A stretch of 37,458 bases of DNA from CAJJDF01 sp965655625 (GTDB lineage Bacteria > Bacteroidota > Bacteroidia > Flavobacteriales_D > CAJJDF01): contig CBFHHA010000023.1 of the NCBI GenBank assembly GCA_965655625.1, positions 1 through 37,458 of the forward strand, written 5' to 3'. Made by a program: the position numbers and the translations under genes. The notes under the pieces are model-generated. The model was not told the DNA's origin. It saw only the letters and a list, made by a program, of their open reading frames with translations, and made no database searches. Shown here in pieces: positions 22,793 to 31,972 of this stretch (the stretch's first letter is position 1; the number at the start of each line of letters is the position of its first letter).

Positions 22793-24802
22793 TTATTGAA
22801 GAACGAGTTTTTTAATTGTTGTATTCGAATTGGAAGAAACTTTTACGAAATATATTCCTTTTTCTAAGTTACTCAAATCAAGAGTTTTTTTAAATGAATT
22901 GTTGTTGTATGTAATTTCCTTATAAACATAGGCTCCTAACGAATTGGTAACAGAGATTGTTGTCGTTTTTTCTTTAAAATCTGAATTGTATTGTAAATAA
23001 ACTAATCCATTAGATGGGTTTGGAAATAAGTCTAATTTGGCTTTTGTCCCATTTTCATGGATACTTGCCGTTAAGTTATCTACAATTCTTAGGTTATCTA
23101 CAAATAAGTTATTTCCGAAATTACTAATTCCGGTAAATTTAATTAAAATGGTACTTTGACCATCATAAGCAGAAAGATCAATTGTATCTTTTCTCCAATC
23201 ATTGGCAGAGGGTATAAATTCGTCATCTGTTGGCGATACGGTAGATAAAGTTTGACCAGATTTTGAATAAACCGAATTCCAAGTACTCCCGCAGTCTGTC
23301 GAGATTTCTAATTCTAGAGTATCTTTCGAGGTGCTTTCGTATTGCGCATAAGCCATATCAAATACAATTCTAGAGTTTGTTCTTCCTAGAAAAGAAAGCT
23401 TATCAAATAACAGTGAGGATTTTCCATTTTCTATATCATAAAATCTCCACCAAAATGCTCCATTTGAATTTCCAAAACCACCTAAAGGAGGCGGTGGAGA
23501 AGATCCAAAATCACTTGATTTTACTATTGAAGCACTAATATCATTTGGATTTATTGCAAATGCATTATTTGGTGCAGGTGTATTGAAGGCATAACCCTCA
23601 AACTGCTCAGCTATTGCCCCTGTTATTCCGAGGTTAGTTACTCGTATTATTTCTGAGCTGGAAGAATTATTATTAGCGGTGGCAATTTCCATAAGTGAAT
23701 TTGCATTATTTACGTTACAGTCAAAAGTGAAGTTGTTTACTCCAATTGGCAAGGATATGGTTGGGAAACTAACGGTGGCAGTGGCAGATGGAGCAATTGA
23801 ATTATATACAGCTTGGGTGATACTTGGTCCTCCATTTAATTTATAGCTAACCTGAAAAGTGTCAACTGTTGCCATACTATTATTGGTCACAGAAACTGTT
23901 GGCGTGACATTGGAAGCACAAAAATTTGTTGGGATTGTTGTTGCATTGGAAGATGATAAATCTACTATACTTACTCCAGGAGGAGCAACAAATGATATTG
24001 GACCATTTGCTCCTGTTACAATTGTTTGATTTCCTTCAGCAATAAAACCAGCGATTTCTAGGTCACCTAATATCAGAGGGACTCCATTTATATTGTTAGG
24101 CAATGTATAGGTGTAGCTTCTAGATATTGTGGTTCCTGTTGAAGTAGTGGTTATCGTATCTCCCCATTGACCAGTAATTAAATGCCTCAACATATGACCA
24201 TGAATATAATCACCGTTTGAATTTATTTGAGTAGGGTTAGCAGAGGCTCCGGTTTGTGGACCAGCAACATTATTTTGCAATAAGGCTATATTTAACTTTA
24301 ACGAGGACGGTGCGGTTCCAGTAATGTACACCTCTGTGTTTACAGTTAGCAATCTTGTCAAAATATCAATTGAGCCTTCGAGAGCAATATTTGAGTATGA
24401 TCCTTGGCCTAGTATAGTTGTTGAGTTAGCTGCCCAATCTCCTCTGCCACTTGCAGTCTTTGAGCCTGAAAAAATTGTTCTATTTACAGTTCCTGATGGG
24501 TAACCAGTTAGTCCAGTTTGATTTGCAATGGCAGCTCCAAATGAGGTTGTGTAATTAGGTTGTCCAGAGGTAGGAGAGGCAAAAGATCCTGTATGGATAT
24601 TTAGTAATACCACCCTTCCTGGATTAGCGGTTTTAATAGCTTGAGCTCTTTTGTGTCCATCAGGGCAAAATACACAACGTATCCCTGTAAATTCCTCTAA
24701 AACAACATTTTTGTTTTGAGCAGTTGTGCTAACTGGTAATTGTGAGAAACTATAATAGGCAGTTAGGAGAATAATTTTCGTGAAGAGTAATGACTTTTTC
24801 AT
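22793..24802 (-). CDS. Secreted T9SS protein with an N-terminal Omp28/thioredoxin-like domain
   Basis: A secreted or surface protein of 669 residues, paralogous in parts to its neighbour. Signal peptide 1-20 (ILLTAYYSFSQ). Directly after it comes an Omp28-like domain: VLEEFTGIRCVFCPDGHKRA with the CxxC pair Cys43/Cys46. Residues about 285-390 are CARDB/Ig-like, about 395-585 a jelly-roll of the MAM or choice-of-anchor type (FEGYAFNTPAPNNAFAINP ... NLFVDNLRIVD), and from about 600 a type A T9SS sorting domain (LDLFPNPSNGLVYLQY ... GIYFVKVSSNSNTTIKKLVL). The last 70 residues closely resemble those of the neighbour, while the Omp28-like domain has changed place. Function beyond export is unknown. 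Confidence 0.9.
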   Translation of the reverse strand: MKKSLLFTKIILLTAYYSFSQLPVSTTAQNKNVVLEEFTGIRCVFCPDGHKRAQAIKTANPGRVVLLNIHTGSFASPTSGQPNYTTSFGAAIANQTGLTGYPSGTVNRTIFSGSKTASGRGDWAANSTTILGQGSYSNIALEGSIDILTRLLTVNTEVYITGTAPSSLKLNIALLQNNVAGPQTGASANPTQINSNGDYIHGHMLRHLITGQWGDTITTTSTGTTISRSYTYTLPNNINGVPLILGDLEIAGFIAEGNQTIVTGANGPISFVAPPGVSIVDLSSSNATTIPTNFCASNVTPTVSVTNNSMATVDTFQVSYKLNGGPSITQAVYNSIAPSATATVSFPTISLPIGVNNFTFDCNVNNANSLMEIATANNNSSSSEIIRVTNLGITGAIAEQFEGYAFNTPAPNNAFAINPNDISASIVKSSDFGSSPPPPLGGFGNSNGAFWWRFYDIENGKSSLLFDKLSFLGRTNSRIVFDMAYAQYESTSKDTLELEISTDCGSTWNSVYSKSGQTLSTVSPTDDEFIPSANDWRKDTIDLSAYDGQSTILIKFTGISNFGNNLFVDNLRIVDNLTASIHENGTKAKLDLFPNPSNGLVYLQYNSDFKEKTTTISVTNSLGAYVYKEITYNNNSFKKTLDLSNLEKGIYFVKVSSNSNTTIKKLVLQ

Positions 24803-25111
24803 ATTCTAAGGTTTATATGTAATAAAGTCAAACCTAAAAAAAAATCATTCCAAAAGTTAGAAGACCGCTTTTTATTATTTAAGATGCATGTTTCAGCGTT
24901 TGGAATGCATTTTTTGTCCAGATTTGAAACTTTTCATCAATACAAATTAAAAGTTGGCAACTATTTTTTTAAATAATATGATGCAGAATAAAAAGGCAGA
25001 ACTCAATTTTTACATTAAACAGAAAGGGTGTAATTAGGTAATATCTGAAATTAAGAATGTTTTAGAATGCCATGAATTGGCTTTTCTTCGCTTTAGAGAG
25101 TGTTTAAAGGG
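24803..25111. other. Intergenic region with a possible minus-strand promoter
   Basis: No gene of support. On the minus strand TAGGTTTG (24836-24829) matches the TAnnTTTG box, 27 bases before the ATG at 24802, with TTTG 14 bases further upstream (24854-24851), a shorter spacing than usual. A 9-bp inverted repeat, CATTCCAAA (24846-24854) / TTTGGAATG (24899-24907), overlaps that upstream element and could be an operator. Confidence 0.4.
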
Positions 25112-26437
25112 TTACAAGTTTTCTAAATTGTCGTCCCAGTTTTTTGGTTTTGGATCGTGAATTTTTCCCAAAGATTTTGCTACAATCATGGAGACAGTTG
25201 CATCGCCAGTTACATTAATCGTTGTTCTCAACATATCCAAAGGTCTGTCAACTGCAAATATAAGTGTGAGTCCGATGGCAATTTGTTCGGCAGAAAATTT
25301 TCCTACAGCCTGTAATACGATAACCAACATAACCATTCCAGCTCCAGGAACTGCCGCTGAACCTATGGAGGCCATGAGGGCTGTGAGCACAATGGTCAGT
25401 TGATCACCTGTGGTTAAATCTACGCCTAAAGCTTGAGCAATAAATACTGCAGCCACAGCTTGATACAGACTTGTACCATCCATATTTATTGTGGCACCTA
25501 CAGGCAGTACAAAACTAGAAACTTCTTTATCTACACCCAAATGTTCTTCTACACGTTCCATTGTAACTGGAAGAGTTGCTGCAGAGCTGCTGGTTGTGAA
25601 AGCCAACAACTGAGCCGGAGCAAGCTGTTTCAAAAACCAAAATGGATTCTTTTTTACAATCAGAGAAACCAAAATGAGATAAAAAACAATCATCATTAAT
25701 AATCCACCAATTACAGTAAGTGAATAAATGATTAAGGCTTGAATAATTTCCCAACTTTCGGCAGAAACAATGACGGTTGCTAACAAAGCAAATACTGCTA
25801 TCGGTGCGGTTATCATAATTAAATCCACCATTTTTAACACAACATCGTTCAGTCCGTCAAAAAAATCTTTGATAGGTTTTGCACTTTTTTCAGGAATTAA
25901 TAGCATGGAAATTCCAAAAAAGATAATGAAGAAGATGACTTGAAGCATATTTCCGTTATCTCCTAATGCGCTGAATAAGTTACTTGGAATCATATCAACC
26001 ACAAAATCTAACGGACCACTTTCTTTTTGCGAAGCGGCTGTAGAAAGTTTTGAGGTGATACCAGAATTTCCTTTGTACGTTTCTTCCAATTGGGCAACGG
26101 TTTCTTGAGAAATTCCAGAACCGGGCTGTATGATATTCACAATCACCAACCCAATGGTAATCGCAACAATTGTGGTACCGATATAGATAAGAATTGACCT
26201 TCCTCCAATTTTAGCAAATTTAGAAATGTCTTTTAAATCTGAAATACCTTTGAGCAAAGAGGCAACTATCAATGGAATAGCAATGAGTTTCAATAAATTC
26301 ACAAAAATGGTACCCAAAGGTTTTATCCAATCTACAGTGAAATCTTTTCCTCCATTAATCTGCATCATGATCACTCCAAAGATGACTCCAAGGAACATTC
26401 CTATCAGGATTTTTAAGTGTAGTGGTAGTTTTTTCAT
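25112..26437 (-). CDS. Dicarboxylate/amino acid:cation symporter (DAACS, GltP/DctA-like)
   Basis: A sodium- or proton-coupled importer of acidic amino acids or C4-dicarboxylates in the inner membrane. The 441 residues show the whole family signature: hairpin HP1 TTSSSAATLPVT (281-292), TM7 NMDGT (318-322), HP2 SIGSAAVPGAG (358-368) and TM8 DRPLDMLRTTINVTGDA with Asp401, Arg404, Asn408 and Asp412. Arg404 aligns with the residue that holds the substrate side-chain carboxylate in GltPh, so an acidic substrate (glutamate, aspartate or a dicarboxylate) is likely. ATG 26437. A terminator separates it from the upstream phosphohexomutase, so it has its own transcript, though no clear promoter box is seen. 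Confidence 0.95.
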   Translation of the reverse strand: MKKLPLHLKILIGMFLGVIFGVIMMQINGGKDFTVDWIKPLGTIFVNLLKLIAIPLIVASLLKGISDLKDISKFAKIGGRSILIYIGTTIVAITIGLVIVNIIQPGSGISQETVAQLEETYKGNSGITSKLSTAASQKESGPLDFVVDMIPSNLFSALGDNGNMLQVIFFIIFFGISMLLIPEKSAKPIKDFFDGLNDVVLKMVDLIMITAPIAVFALLATVIVSAESWEIIQALIIYSLTVIGGLLMMIVFYLILVSLIVKKNPFWFLKQLAPAQLLAFTTSSSAATLPVTMERVEEHLGVDKEVSSFVLPVGATINMDGTSLYQAVAAVFIAQALGVDLTTGDQLTIVLTALMASIGSAAVPGAGMVMLVIVLQAVGKFSAEQIAIGLTLIFAVDRPLDMLRTTINVTGDATVSMIVAKSLGKIHDPKPKNWDDNLENL

Positions 26438-26449
26438 AGGGCTAAATAT

Positions 26450-26482
26450 AAAAAAAAGGATAGCTTTTTGAGCTATCCTTTT
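26450..26482 (-). terminator. Rho-independent terminator of the phosphohexomutase gene
   Basis: Stem AAAAGGATAGCT (26454-26465) / AGCTATCCTTTT (26471-26482) with a five-base loop; on the minus strand it is followed by an eight-U tract (A run 26450-26457). It starts 31 bases after the stop at 26514. Confidence 0.88.
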
Positions 26483-26513
26483 GGTTTAAAAATACTTCGT
26501 TTGATTTAGCTAA

Positions 26514-27920
26514 TTAGGCTCCAATTTCATTTTTACAAGCTGCTAATATCTTTTGAGCTCCCGCTAGATCGACACTTTCGGCATAAGTTCTCAAAACTGG
26601 TTCTGTTCCCGATGCTCTGATCATTAACCATTCATCGTTGTCAAAAAAGAATTTGAAACCGTCTGTTTTGTCGATAGAGGTTACCTTGTATTCACCGAAA
26701 GAAGTAAATTCATCTGTTTCACATTTTGCCATAATGGACAATTTCAATTCCTCGGTAATGTGCAAGTCATCTCTTTGGTACTTAAAAGGCCCAACAATTT
26801 CGTATACTTCTTGTATTAAATCCTCCAAAGATTTACCTGATTTTGCCATGTACTCCCAAATTACTAATCCCATCCAAATTCCATCTCTTTCGGGAATATG
26901 TCCTTTTATTGCAATTCCTCCAGATTCTTCGCCACCAAGTAACACATCTTCTTCAATCATGATACTCGCGATATACTTAAATCCTACTTTTACAACTTCA
27001 AAATCCAATCCAAATTTTTCGGCCATTTTCCCTAACCTTGGGGTGGAGGAAGCTGCCGTGAGTACTTTTCCAGTTAACTTTTTGTGAGTATAAAGGTAAT
27101 TCACCAACAATAGCATGATGTGATGAGAATCAATGAAATTCCCTTTGCTGTCGTACAATCCAATTCTATCTGCATCTCCATCTGTGGCTAACCCACAGGC
27201 AATGTCTCCCGACAATCTGATAACCTCAGAGAATTCATGAAGATTTTTGTGGATAGGTTCAGGAGCTTGTCCCATGAATGATGGGTTGTAGTCGCAATGC
27301 AAGAAATAGGTATCAGGCAATACTTTTTTTAGTACATTCTGTCCTGCTCCGTACATAGCATCGTATCCAAACTGTAATCCAGAATCTTTAATCGCTTGAA
27401 GATCGAAGTTTTTTTCAATGGCATTAACATACATCGTTTCCATGTCATTATATTCGAGCAATGGATTGTTGTCCAATACAATGTCTTGAAAACTAGAGTC
27501 GCACTTATCAGGAATCATATCTTGTACCTCTTGAACGTGAGTTGGAGATAGGGGACCACCAAAATGACCTTTTAGTTTATATCCATTATAGCTAGGGGGG
27601 TTGTGACTTGCGGTAATTACCACTCCCAACGAGGCCTTTAATTCAACACAAGCCAATGATACCATTGGTGTAGAAACAAAATCTTTGGCCAATATCACTT
27701 TTATACCGTGATTAATAAACACTTTGGTTGCCGTTTCAGCGAATAATTCTCCAGCATATCTACAATCGTGACCCACAACTATTTTTGGGTTTTCAGGGAA
27801 ATTTGTTTTTACCCATTTTGCCGTAGCTTCAGAAACTCTTGCTACGTTTTCTACCGTGTAGTTTTCTGCGATGATTGCTCTCCATCCATCTGTACCAAAT
27901 TTTATTTTGTGTTCTATCAT
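26514..27920 (-). CDS. Phosphoglucomutase/phosphomannomutase family enzyme
   Basis: A cytoplasmic alpha-D-phosphohexomutase that moves a phosphate between C1 and C6 of a hexose, feeding nucleotide-sugar and polysaccharide synthesis. The 468 residues hold all four loops: the phosphoserine loop TASHNPP with Ser105, the Mg loop DGDADR (247-252), the sugar loop GEESGG (330-335) and the phosphate loop RASGTEP (435-441). FGTDGWRA at the N-terminus is also typical. GEESGG is the form seen in glucose- and mannose-phosphate mutases, not in glucosamine mutase (GEQSGH), but glucose versus mannose cannot be decided. A TATCTTTG promoter box lies 19 bases upstream. Confidence 0.95.
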   Translation of the reverse strand: MIEHKIKFGTDGWRAIIAENYTVENVARVSEATAKWVKTNFPENPKIVVGHDCRYAGELFAETATKVFINHGIKVILAKDFVSTPMVSLACVELKASLGVVITASHNPPSYNGYKLKGHFGGPLSPTHVQEVQDMIPDKCDSSFQDIVLDNNPLLEYNDMETMYVNAIEKNFDLQAIKDSGLQFGYDAMYGAGQNVLKKVLPDTYFLHCDYNPSFMGQAPEPIHKNLHEFSEVIRLSGDIACGLATDGDADRIGLYDSKGNFIDSHHIMLLLVNYLYTHKKLTGKVLTAASSTPRLGKMAEKFGLDFEVVKVGFKYIASIMIEEDVLLGGEESGGIAIKGHIPERDGIWMGLVIWEYMAKSGKSLEDLIQEVYEIVGPFKYQRDDLHITEELKLSIMAKCETDEFTSFGEYKVTSIDKTDGFKFFFDNDEWLMIRASGTEPVLRTYAESVDLAGAQKILAACKNEIGA

Positions 27921-27938
27921 AATGTGAAATTAAGGTTG

Positions 27939-27946
27939 CAAAGATA
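27939..27946 (-). promoter_or_regulatory. Predicted -7 box of the phosphohexomutase gene
   Basis: On the minus strand TATCTTTG, an exact TAnnTTTG match, 19 bases before the ATG at 27920. No clear TTTG at the matching upstream distance. Confidence 0.5.
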
Positions 27947-27981
27947 AGGATTCCTTTAAGAATAAAATAGTTGAGAGGTTT

Positions 27982-28752
27982 TTAACGTAGAAACAACCTT
28001 CTTATTAAAATTAACAGAGGAATTCCAGCGGAATAATAAACTAAAAAGGGTAAAATGTTTTCCTGCAAATTCGCTACTAATAAGATTCCAATTAACAAAA
28101 GCTGAAATCCTAACCCATAAAAAGACAACAGCGACATAAACCAATTTGGAAATGGACGCCTATTTGTTGATGCTTTTCTATCAAAGAAGTAGATGATTTG
28201 ATCAAACATCCCGTAACAAAATTTGTAGATTGTAAATAGAAGAGTAACATGGGATTGCTTTTCTTGAGGAAAGGCAATCGGAGTAGAGGTTTCAAAAATT
28301 CTACTCGTGGTGTCTCCTCCTGTATTATTTCTCAAAATAACATAGTAGTAGTTGTAAAGTGTTCCTTGAAGTTGCAGTGCAACAAAGGCACCCGCTATCC
28401 AAAACCAAGAATTTGAATGAAGCAAACCAATTAAAGTAATGAGTAGAAAATTGAGTAGGATGTCTGATACAGAATCTAGGAATCTTCCTGTATAGGATGG
28501 AGAATTTTTTATTCTAGCCAACTCTCCATCTGCTGCATCCAAGATAGATTTTAAAACTAAAAAAAGAGTCGCAAGAACATACCATTCTTTTAAAATAAAA
28601 TAAAACGAGATGAGACCGGCAACTACAAACCAAAGCGTTACATGTATAGCGGTTGTGTTGGTATTTATTAAAGACTTAGCAATGATTTTAGCCACAGGAC
28701 GACCATAATCCGATAGGTCGAAAAATTTGTTTTCTTCTTGAAGTTTGGACAT
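27982..28752 (-). CDS. CDP-alcohol phosphatidyltransferase family protein
   Basis: An integral membrane enzyme that transfers a phosphatidyl-type group from a CDP-linked donor to an alcohol, as in phospholipid synthesis. The catalytic motif D-x2-D-G-x2-A-R-x8-G-x3-D-x3-D is perfect: Asp72, Asp75, Gly76, Ala79, Arg80, Gly89, Asp93 and Asp97. The 256 residues hold about six transmembrane helices. The substrate alcohol cannot be read; the motif is shared by phosphatidylglycerol-phosphate, phosphatidylserine and inositol-phosphate synthases. A 92-base gap with an AT-rich inverted repeat separates it from the upstream membrane protein gene. Confidence 0.92.
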   Translation of the reverse strand: MSKLQEENKFFDLSDYGRPVAKIIAKSLINTNTTAIHVTLWFVVAGLISFYFILKEWYVLATLFLVLKSILDAADGELARIKNSPSYTGRFLDSVSDILLNFLLITLIGLLHSNSWFWIAGAFVALQLQGTLYNYYYVILRNNTGGDTTSRIFETSTPIAFPQEKQSHVTLLFTIYKFCYGMFDQIIYFFDRKASTNRRPFPNWFMSLLSFYGLGFQLLLIGILLVANLQENILPFLVYYSAGIPLLILIRRLFLR

Positions 28753-28797
28753 GAATGTTTTTCACGAGTTCGCTACAAAACAGCAGCGGATGTAAAG

Positions 28798-28823
28798 TTA
28801 ACTTTTTTTTAATAAAAAGTTAA
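28798..28823 (-). terminator. Possible AT-rich terminator hairpin
   Basis: TTAACTTTTT (28798-28807) / AAAAAGTTAA (28814-28823), 10-bp stem, six-base loop, 22 bases after the stop of the small membrane protein gene on the minus strand. No strong U tract follows, so termination is uncertain. Confidence 0.35.
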
Positions 28824-28844
28824 AAAGACAGATTTTGGAATTGG

Positions 28845-29255
28845 TTATTTTCTTGACGTTATTTTTTTTGCCAACCATGCCATTGGGAAATAGGCAAAGG
28901 TTAAATCAATAACAGCAAACCAAAGGGGCGAAGAAATCATGATGAGCATTGCGGTTCCGCCAAGGAAAAATACTCCAGAAATGATGTAAACCAATTGAAT
29001 AGACTTTTTCGTACAAATCAAACCGGTAATCGCAGCACCTACAAGTGTCCCTAATGCATGAGAAAGAAAAGGCATAATGAAATGCTTTGTTTCAAAAAGC
29101 GGCATAAATTCTATAAGACTTTCGGGATCATTGGGATCAAAACCTTTGGGTAATGCAATAAAGAAATCGCTGTAGGTAACTAAGGTAGAGTTTACCAATC
29201 CTCCTGCCACAATTCCTATAAGTACAGCTGCTATATTTCTTAAAGTCGAATTCAT
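28845..29255 (-). CDS. Small four-helix membrane protein of unknown function
   Basis: A 136-residue protein with four hydrophobic segments (about 8-26, 60-80, 86-106 and 109-128) and a periplasmic-type loop between the first two (LPKGFDPNDPESLIEFMPLF). The C-terminus is basic (AKKITSRK). I do not recognise a named family. It follows rsmI after one base, so it is co-transcribed with it. Confidence 0.8.
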   Translation of the reverse strand: MNSTLRNIAAVLIGIVAGGLVNSTLVTYSDFFIALPKGFDPNDPESLIEFMPLFETKHFIMPFLSHALGTLVGAAITGLICTKKSIQLVYIISGVFFLGGTAMLIMISSPLWFAVIDLTFAYFPMAWLAKKITSRK

Positions 29256-29256
29256 T

Positions 29257-29943
29257 TTATTTTAAATCTTGTTTTCCCTCCAATATAAGAACAAATTCCC
29301 CTTTAATGGCTTGTTTTGCTTCTAAATGTGCGATGACTTCATCCACTGTTCCTCTATATGTTTCTTCGTGCAACTTCGTGATTTCACGAGAATAAGAAGC
29401 TTTTCTATCTCCGCCAAAAAACTCTTTGAATAATTTGAATGTTTTGACGACTCGGTAAGGCGATTCGTAAAACACGATGGTTTTTGACTCTCCAAGTAAG
29501 GCTTCCATTCGTTTGTTTCTGCCTTTTTTTTGTGGCAAAAATCCTTCGAAAACAAAACGGTCGCAAGGTAGTCCAGAATTCACCAAAGCAGGGATTAATG
29601 CGGTAGCGCCCGGTAAAGATTCAATTTCTACACCTTGAGCCAAACATTCTCTCACCAAGAGAAAACCTGGATCTGATATACCCGGGGATCCCGCATCCGA
29701 TATCAAAGCAAACGATTGTCCTGTGGCAAGCTGCCTTGTCATTTCTTCCACCAGTTTATGCTCGTTATGCTGATGAAAGGACTTAAGTGGGGTAGATACT
29801 TCAAAATGTTTCATCAGTTTTCCGCTCACACGTGTGTCTTCACACAAGACAAGCGAAACTTCTTTTAGAGTTTTTATGGCTCTAAATGTCATGTCATCTA
29901 AATTTCCAATAGGTGTTGGGACCAAGAATAGTTTTCCTGCCAT
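29257..29943 (-). CDS. rsmI: 16S rRNA (cytidine(1402)-2'-O)-methyltransferase
   Basis: It methylates the ribose of C1402 in the decoding centre of 16S rRNA using SAM. The tetrapyrrole-methylase fold is shown by LVPTPIGNLDDMTFRAI (7-23), LCEDTR (33-38), SDAGSPGISDPG (82-93) and PGATALIPALVNSGLP (111-126), followed by FEGFLPQKKGR. At 228 residues it lacks the extra C-terminal region of the E. coli protein (about 285), a shorter form I believe is usual in Bacteroidota. It follows the RDD gene after six bases and precedes a small membrane protein by one base. Confidence 0.96.
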   Translation of the reverse strand: MAGKLFLVPTPIGNLDDMTFRAIKTLKEVSLVLCEDTRVSGKLMKHFEVSTPLKSFHQHNEHKLVEEMTRQLATGQSFALISDAGSPGISDPGFLLVRECLAQGVEIESLPGATALIPALVNSGLPCDRFVFEGFLPQKKGRNKRMEALLGESKTIVFYESPYRVVKTFKLFKEFFGGDRKASYSREITKLHEETYRGTVDEVIAHLEAKQAIKGEFVLILEGKQDLK

Positions 29944-29949
29944 AATTGT

Positions 29950-30684
29950 TTATCGAGTTAGCATAATGTAATCTTTCAATAAGGTAGAAAGAAATTGAGT
30001 TTTGTTTTTTGGAATTTCCTCAATTTGAAGAAACTCAGCTGATTTTTTTACAAGTTCCAACGCTACTTTTTTATTTTCTGAATTCGGCTTTTTCTTAATC
30101 GTATCCAGGGTGTTTTTTATCAGCAGCATATCCTCGTCAGACATTAATGTTACATTCAGATAAGTAGGAGTATAATCCAAATTTCTCCCAATTTTCAAAA
30201 TATCTTTGATGCTGTATTTAGATTCAGGATTTAGCCTAATCAAAGTTGTGTTTGCCGAAATATCACCAAGCCTTTGGCCTTTGTCTGAGGAAGAAACGAA
30301 GATAGCAGCCAACGCACCGGCACACAACCAAATGTCTATAACTCGGTACGTCCATCGAATAAAATAATCGTTGAGTGTAGGGGTTTCGCCAGTTAGTTTT
30401 ATTACTCTTATTCCCAAAGCTGCTTTGCCGATAGTTTGACCATTGAAATTGATTTCGCAAAACAGATTATAAAAAAAGAAAACTGGAAAGAAAAGGAGGT
30501 AAGTAAAAATATTTGCCAAAGAGGATCCCGAATAAGAAACGCTCGCAATAAGCAATAAAATAATAAGGTAATAAACAGACAAAATAACTCCATCAAGAAT
30601 GAAAGCCAATATCCGTTGTATGAGGCTTGCCATTTCATATTGAATTGCGACATTGTTCGCTGTAAGTATTTCGGCTTTTTTCAT
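29950..30684 (-). CDS. RDD family membrane protein
   Basis: A 244-residue inner membrane protein of the RDD family. The N-terminal domain starts IQYEMASLIQRILAFILDGV, where the family's R...D pattern is visible in helix one (Arg24, Asp31), followed by a helix pair, the conserved NGQTIGKAALGIRVI and a third helix pair with RWTYRVIDIW. The C-terminal 80 residues are soluble and charged, with no recognised domain. The function of the family is not settled; some members act in ion transport. First of the minus-strand run with rsmI. Confidence 0.9.
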   Translation of the reverse strand: MKKAEILTANNVAIQYEMASLIQRILAFILDGVILSVYYLIILLLIASVSYSGSSLANIFTYLLFFPVFFFYNLFCEINFNGQTIGKAALGIRVIKLTGETPTLNDYFIRWTYRVIDIWLCAGALAAIFVSSSDKGQRLGDISANTTLIRLNPESKYSIKDILKIGRNLDYTPTYLNVTLMSDEDMLLIKNTLDTIKKKPNSENKKVALELVKKSAEFLQIEEIPKNKTQFLSTLLKDYIMLTR

Positions 30685-30734
30685 TGTTGTGTAAAAATAA
30701 AGAAATCAATTGAAATTCCTACCGCAGAGAATTC

Positions 30735-30742
30735 TATATTTG
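30735..30742 (+). promoter_or_regulatory. Possible -7 box near the peptidase start
   Basis: TATATTTG is an exact TAnnTTTG match. If real, transcription would begin near 30749 and the peptidase would have to start at or after that point, making a leaderless or very short-leader mRNA. Confidence 0.4.
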
Positions 30743-30745
30743 CAG

Positions 30746-31972
30746 GTGGAAAATTTGAACCCTTTTACTCTGACGAATTGTATTCGCTGTATTCACCAAC
30801 AAGTGGATAATACGGAGGTTTCACATTTTGGAATAACCATACAAGCTGGCTCTAGAGATGAGAACGAACATGAGCAAGGTTTGGCTCATTACATTGAGCA
30901 TTGCATTTTTAAAGGAACGAACAAGCGAAAGCCTTTCCATATATTGAGTAGGCTAGATGCAGTGGGCGGAGAAATAAATGCTTATACAACCAAAGAAGAG
31001 ACTTGTATTTATGGATCTTTTCTGAATATTTATTACGAACGGGCCATTGAGCTTATCGCAGATATTGTGTTCAATTCAACTTTTCCCTCTCATGAAATTC
31101 AAAAAGAAAAAGACGTAATCATTGATGAAATCAATTCATACATGGATTCTCCTTCGGAGCAAATTTTTGATGATTTTGAGGATCAAATTTTTAATGGTCA
31201 CCCAATTGGTAGAAATATTTTAGGAACGATTGATAGTGTGAATTCCTTAAAAAAGGAAGATATTGCTACCTTTATCAAGAGAAATTACACTCCGGATAAT
31301 ATAGCAATTAGCTCTGTGGGCAATATCAAAACAGCTAAACTCATTAAGTTGTGCGAAAAGTATTTTGACAGAGAGTTTTCCAAATTTGAGGGTCAGGAAA
31401 GGTTCCCTTTTGTAAATTACATTCCTACTCACAATCAATTGGAGCGAGATACACATCAGGTTCATACCATCATGGGGAACATGGCATACGATATGCACAA
31501 TGACAAACGAAGAGCTCTTATTTTACTAAATAATGTGCTAGGTGGACAGGGATTGAATAACCGACTGAACCTCAATATTAGAGAGAAATTTGGATTGACT
31601 TACAGCATAGAATCCAATTATGTTCCTTACTCAGATTCGGGTGTATTTCAAGTTTATTTTAGTGGAGAAAAGAAAACAAATGCTCGCATAGTAAAATTGA
31701 TTTATAAAGAACTAAAGAAGTTCAGAGAAACCAAATTGGGAGTAAATCAATTGCACTTGGCCAAACAGCAGCTTAAAGGTCATATTGCTTTAGCTCAAGA
31801 AAATAGGGCAGGGTTGATGCTTGCATTGGGAAAATCCTTGTTGCTTTTTGACAAAGTCGATACCAATCAAGAAATATTCGATCAAATAGAATCCATAACA
31901 AGTGAGGATGTGATAGAAATTGCGAATGAGATATTGGTAGAAGATCAGTTCAGTTCACTCACATTTATCTAG
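30746..31972 (+). CDS. M16 family zinc peptidase (processing-peptidase-like)
   Basis: A zinc metallopeptidase of the pitrilysin/M16 family. With residues numbered from TTG 30710, the inverted zinc motif is H60-Y-I-E63-H64 and the distal ligand is Glu140, 76 residues after His64, as in active M16B enzymes. One M16 catalytic domain and one inactive partner domain fit the 408-420 residues; the partner keeps the GLNNRLNLNIREKFGLTYSI region. No signal peptide is seen, so it is cytoplasmic by this reading. The start is unsure: TTG 30710 is the longest, GTG 30746 (VENLNPFTLTN) matches the usual family N-terminus, and TTG 30755 would suit the promoter box at 30735. The 3' end overlaps the convergent T9SS gene by eight bases. 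Confidence 0.9.
   Translation: MENLNPFTLTNCIRCIHQQVDNTEVSHFGITIQAGSRDENEHEQGLAHYIEHCIFKGTNKRKPFHILSRLDAVGGEINAYTTKEETCIYGSFLNIYYERAIELIADIVFNSTFPSHEIQKEKDVIIDEINSYMDSPSEQIFDDFEDQIFNGHPIGRNILGTIDSVNSLKKEDIATFIKRNYTPDNIAISSVGNIKTAKLIKLCEKYFDREFSKFEGQERFPFVNYIPTHNQLERDTHQVHTIMGNMAYDMHNDKRRALILLNNVLGGQGLNNRLNLNIREKFGLTYSIESNYVPYSDSGVFQVYFSGEKKTNARIVKLIYKELKKFRETKLGVNQLHLAKQQLKGHIALAQENRAGLMLALGKSLLLFDKVDTNQEIFDQIESITSEDVIEIANEILVEDQFSSLTFI

Noticed and set aside
26638..27087. 149-codon plus-strand ORF inside the phosphohexomutase gene
   Set aside because: It is antisense to a fully conserved enzyme and has no features of its own.
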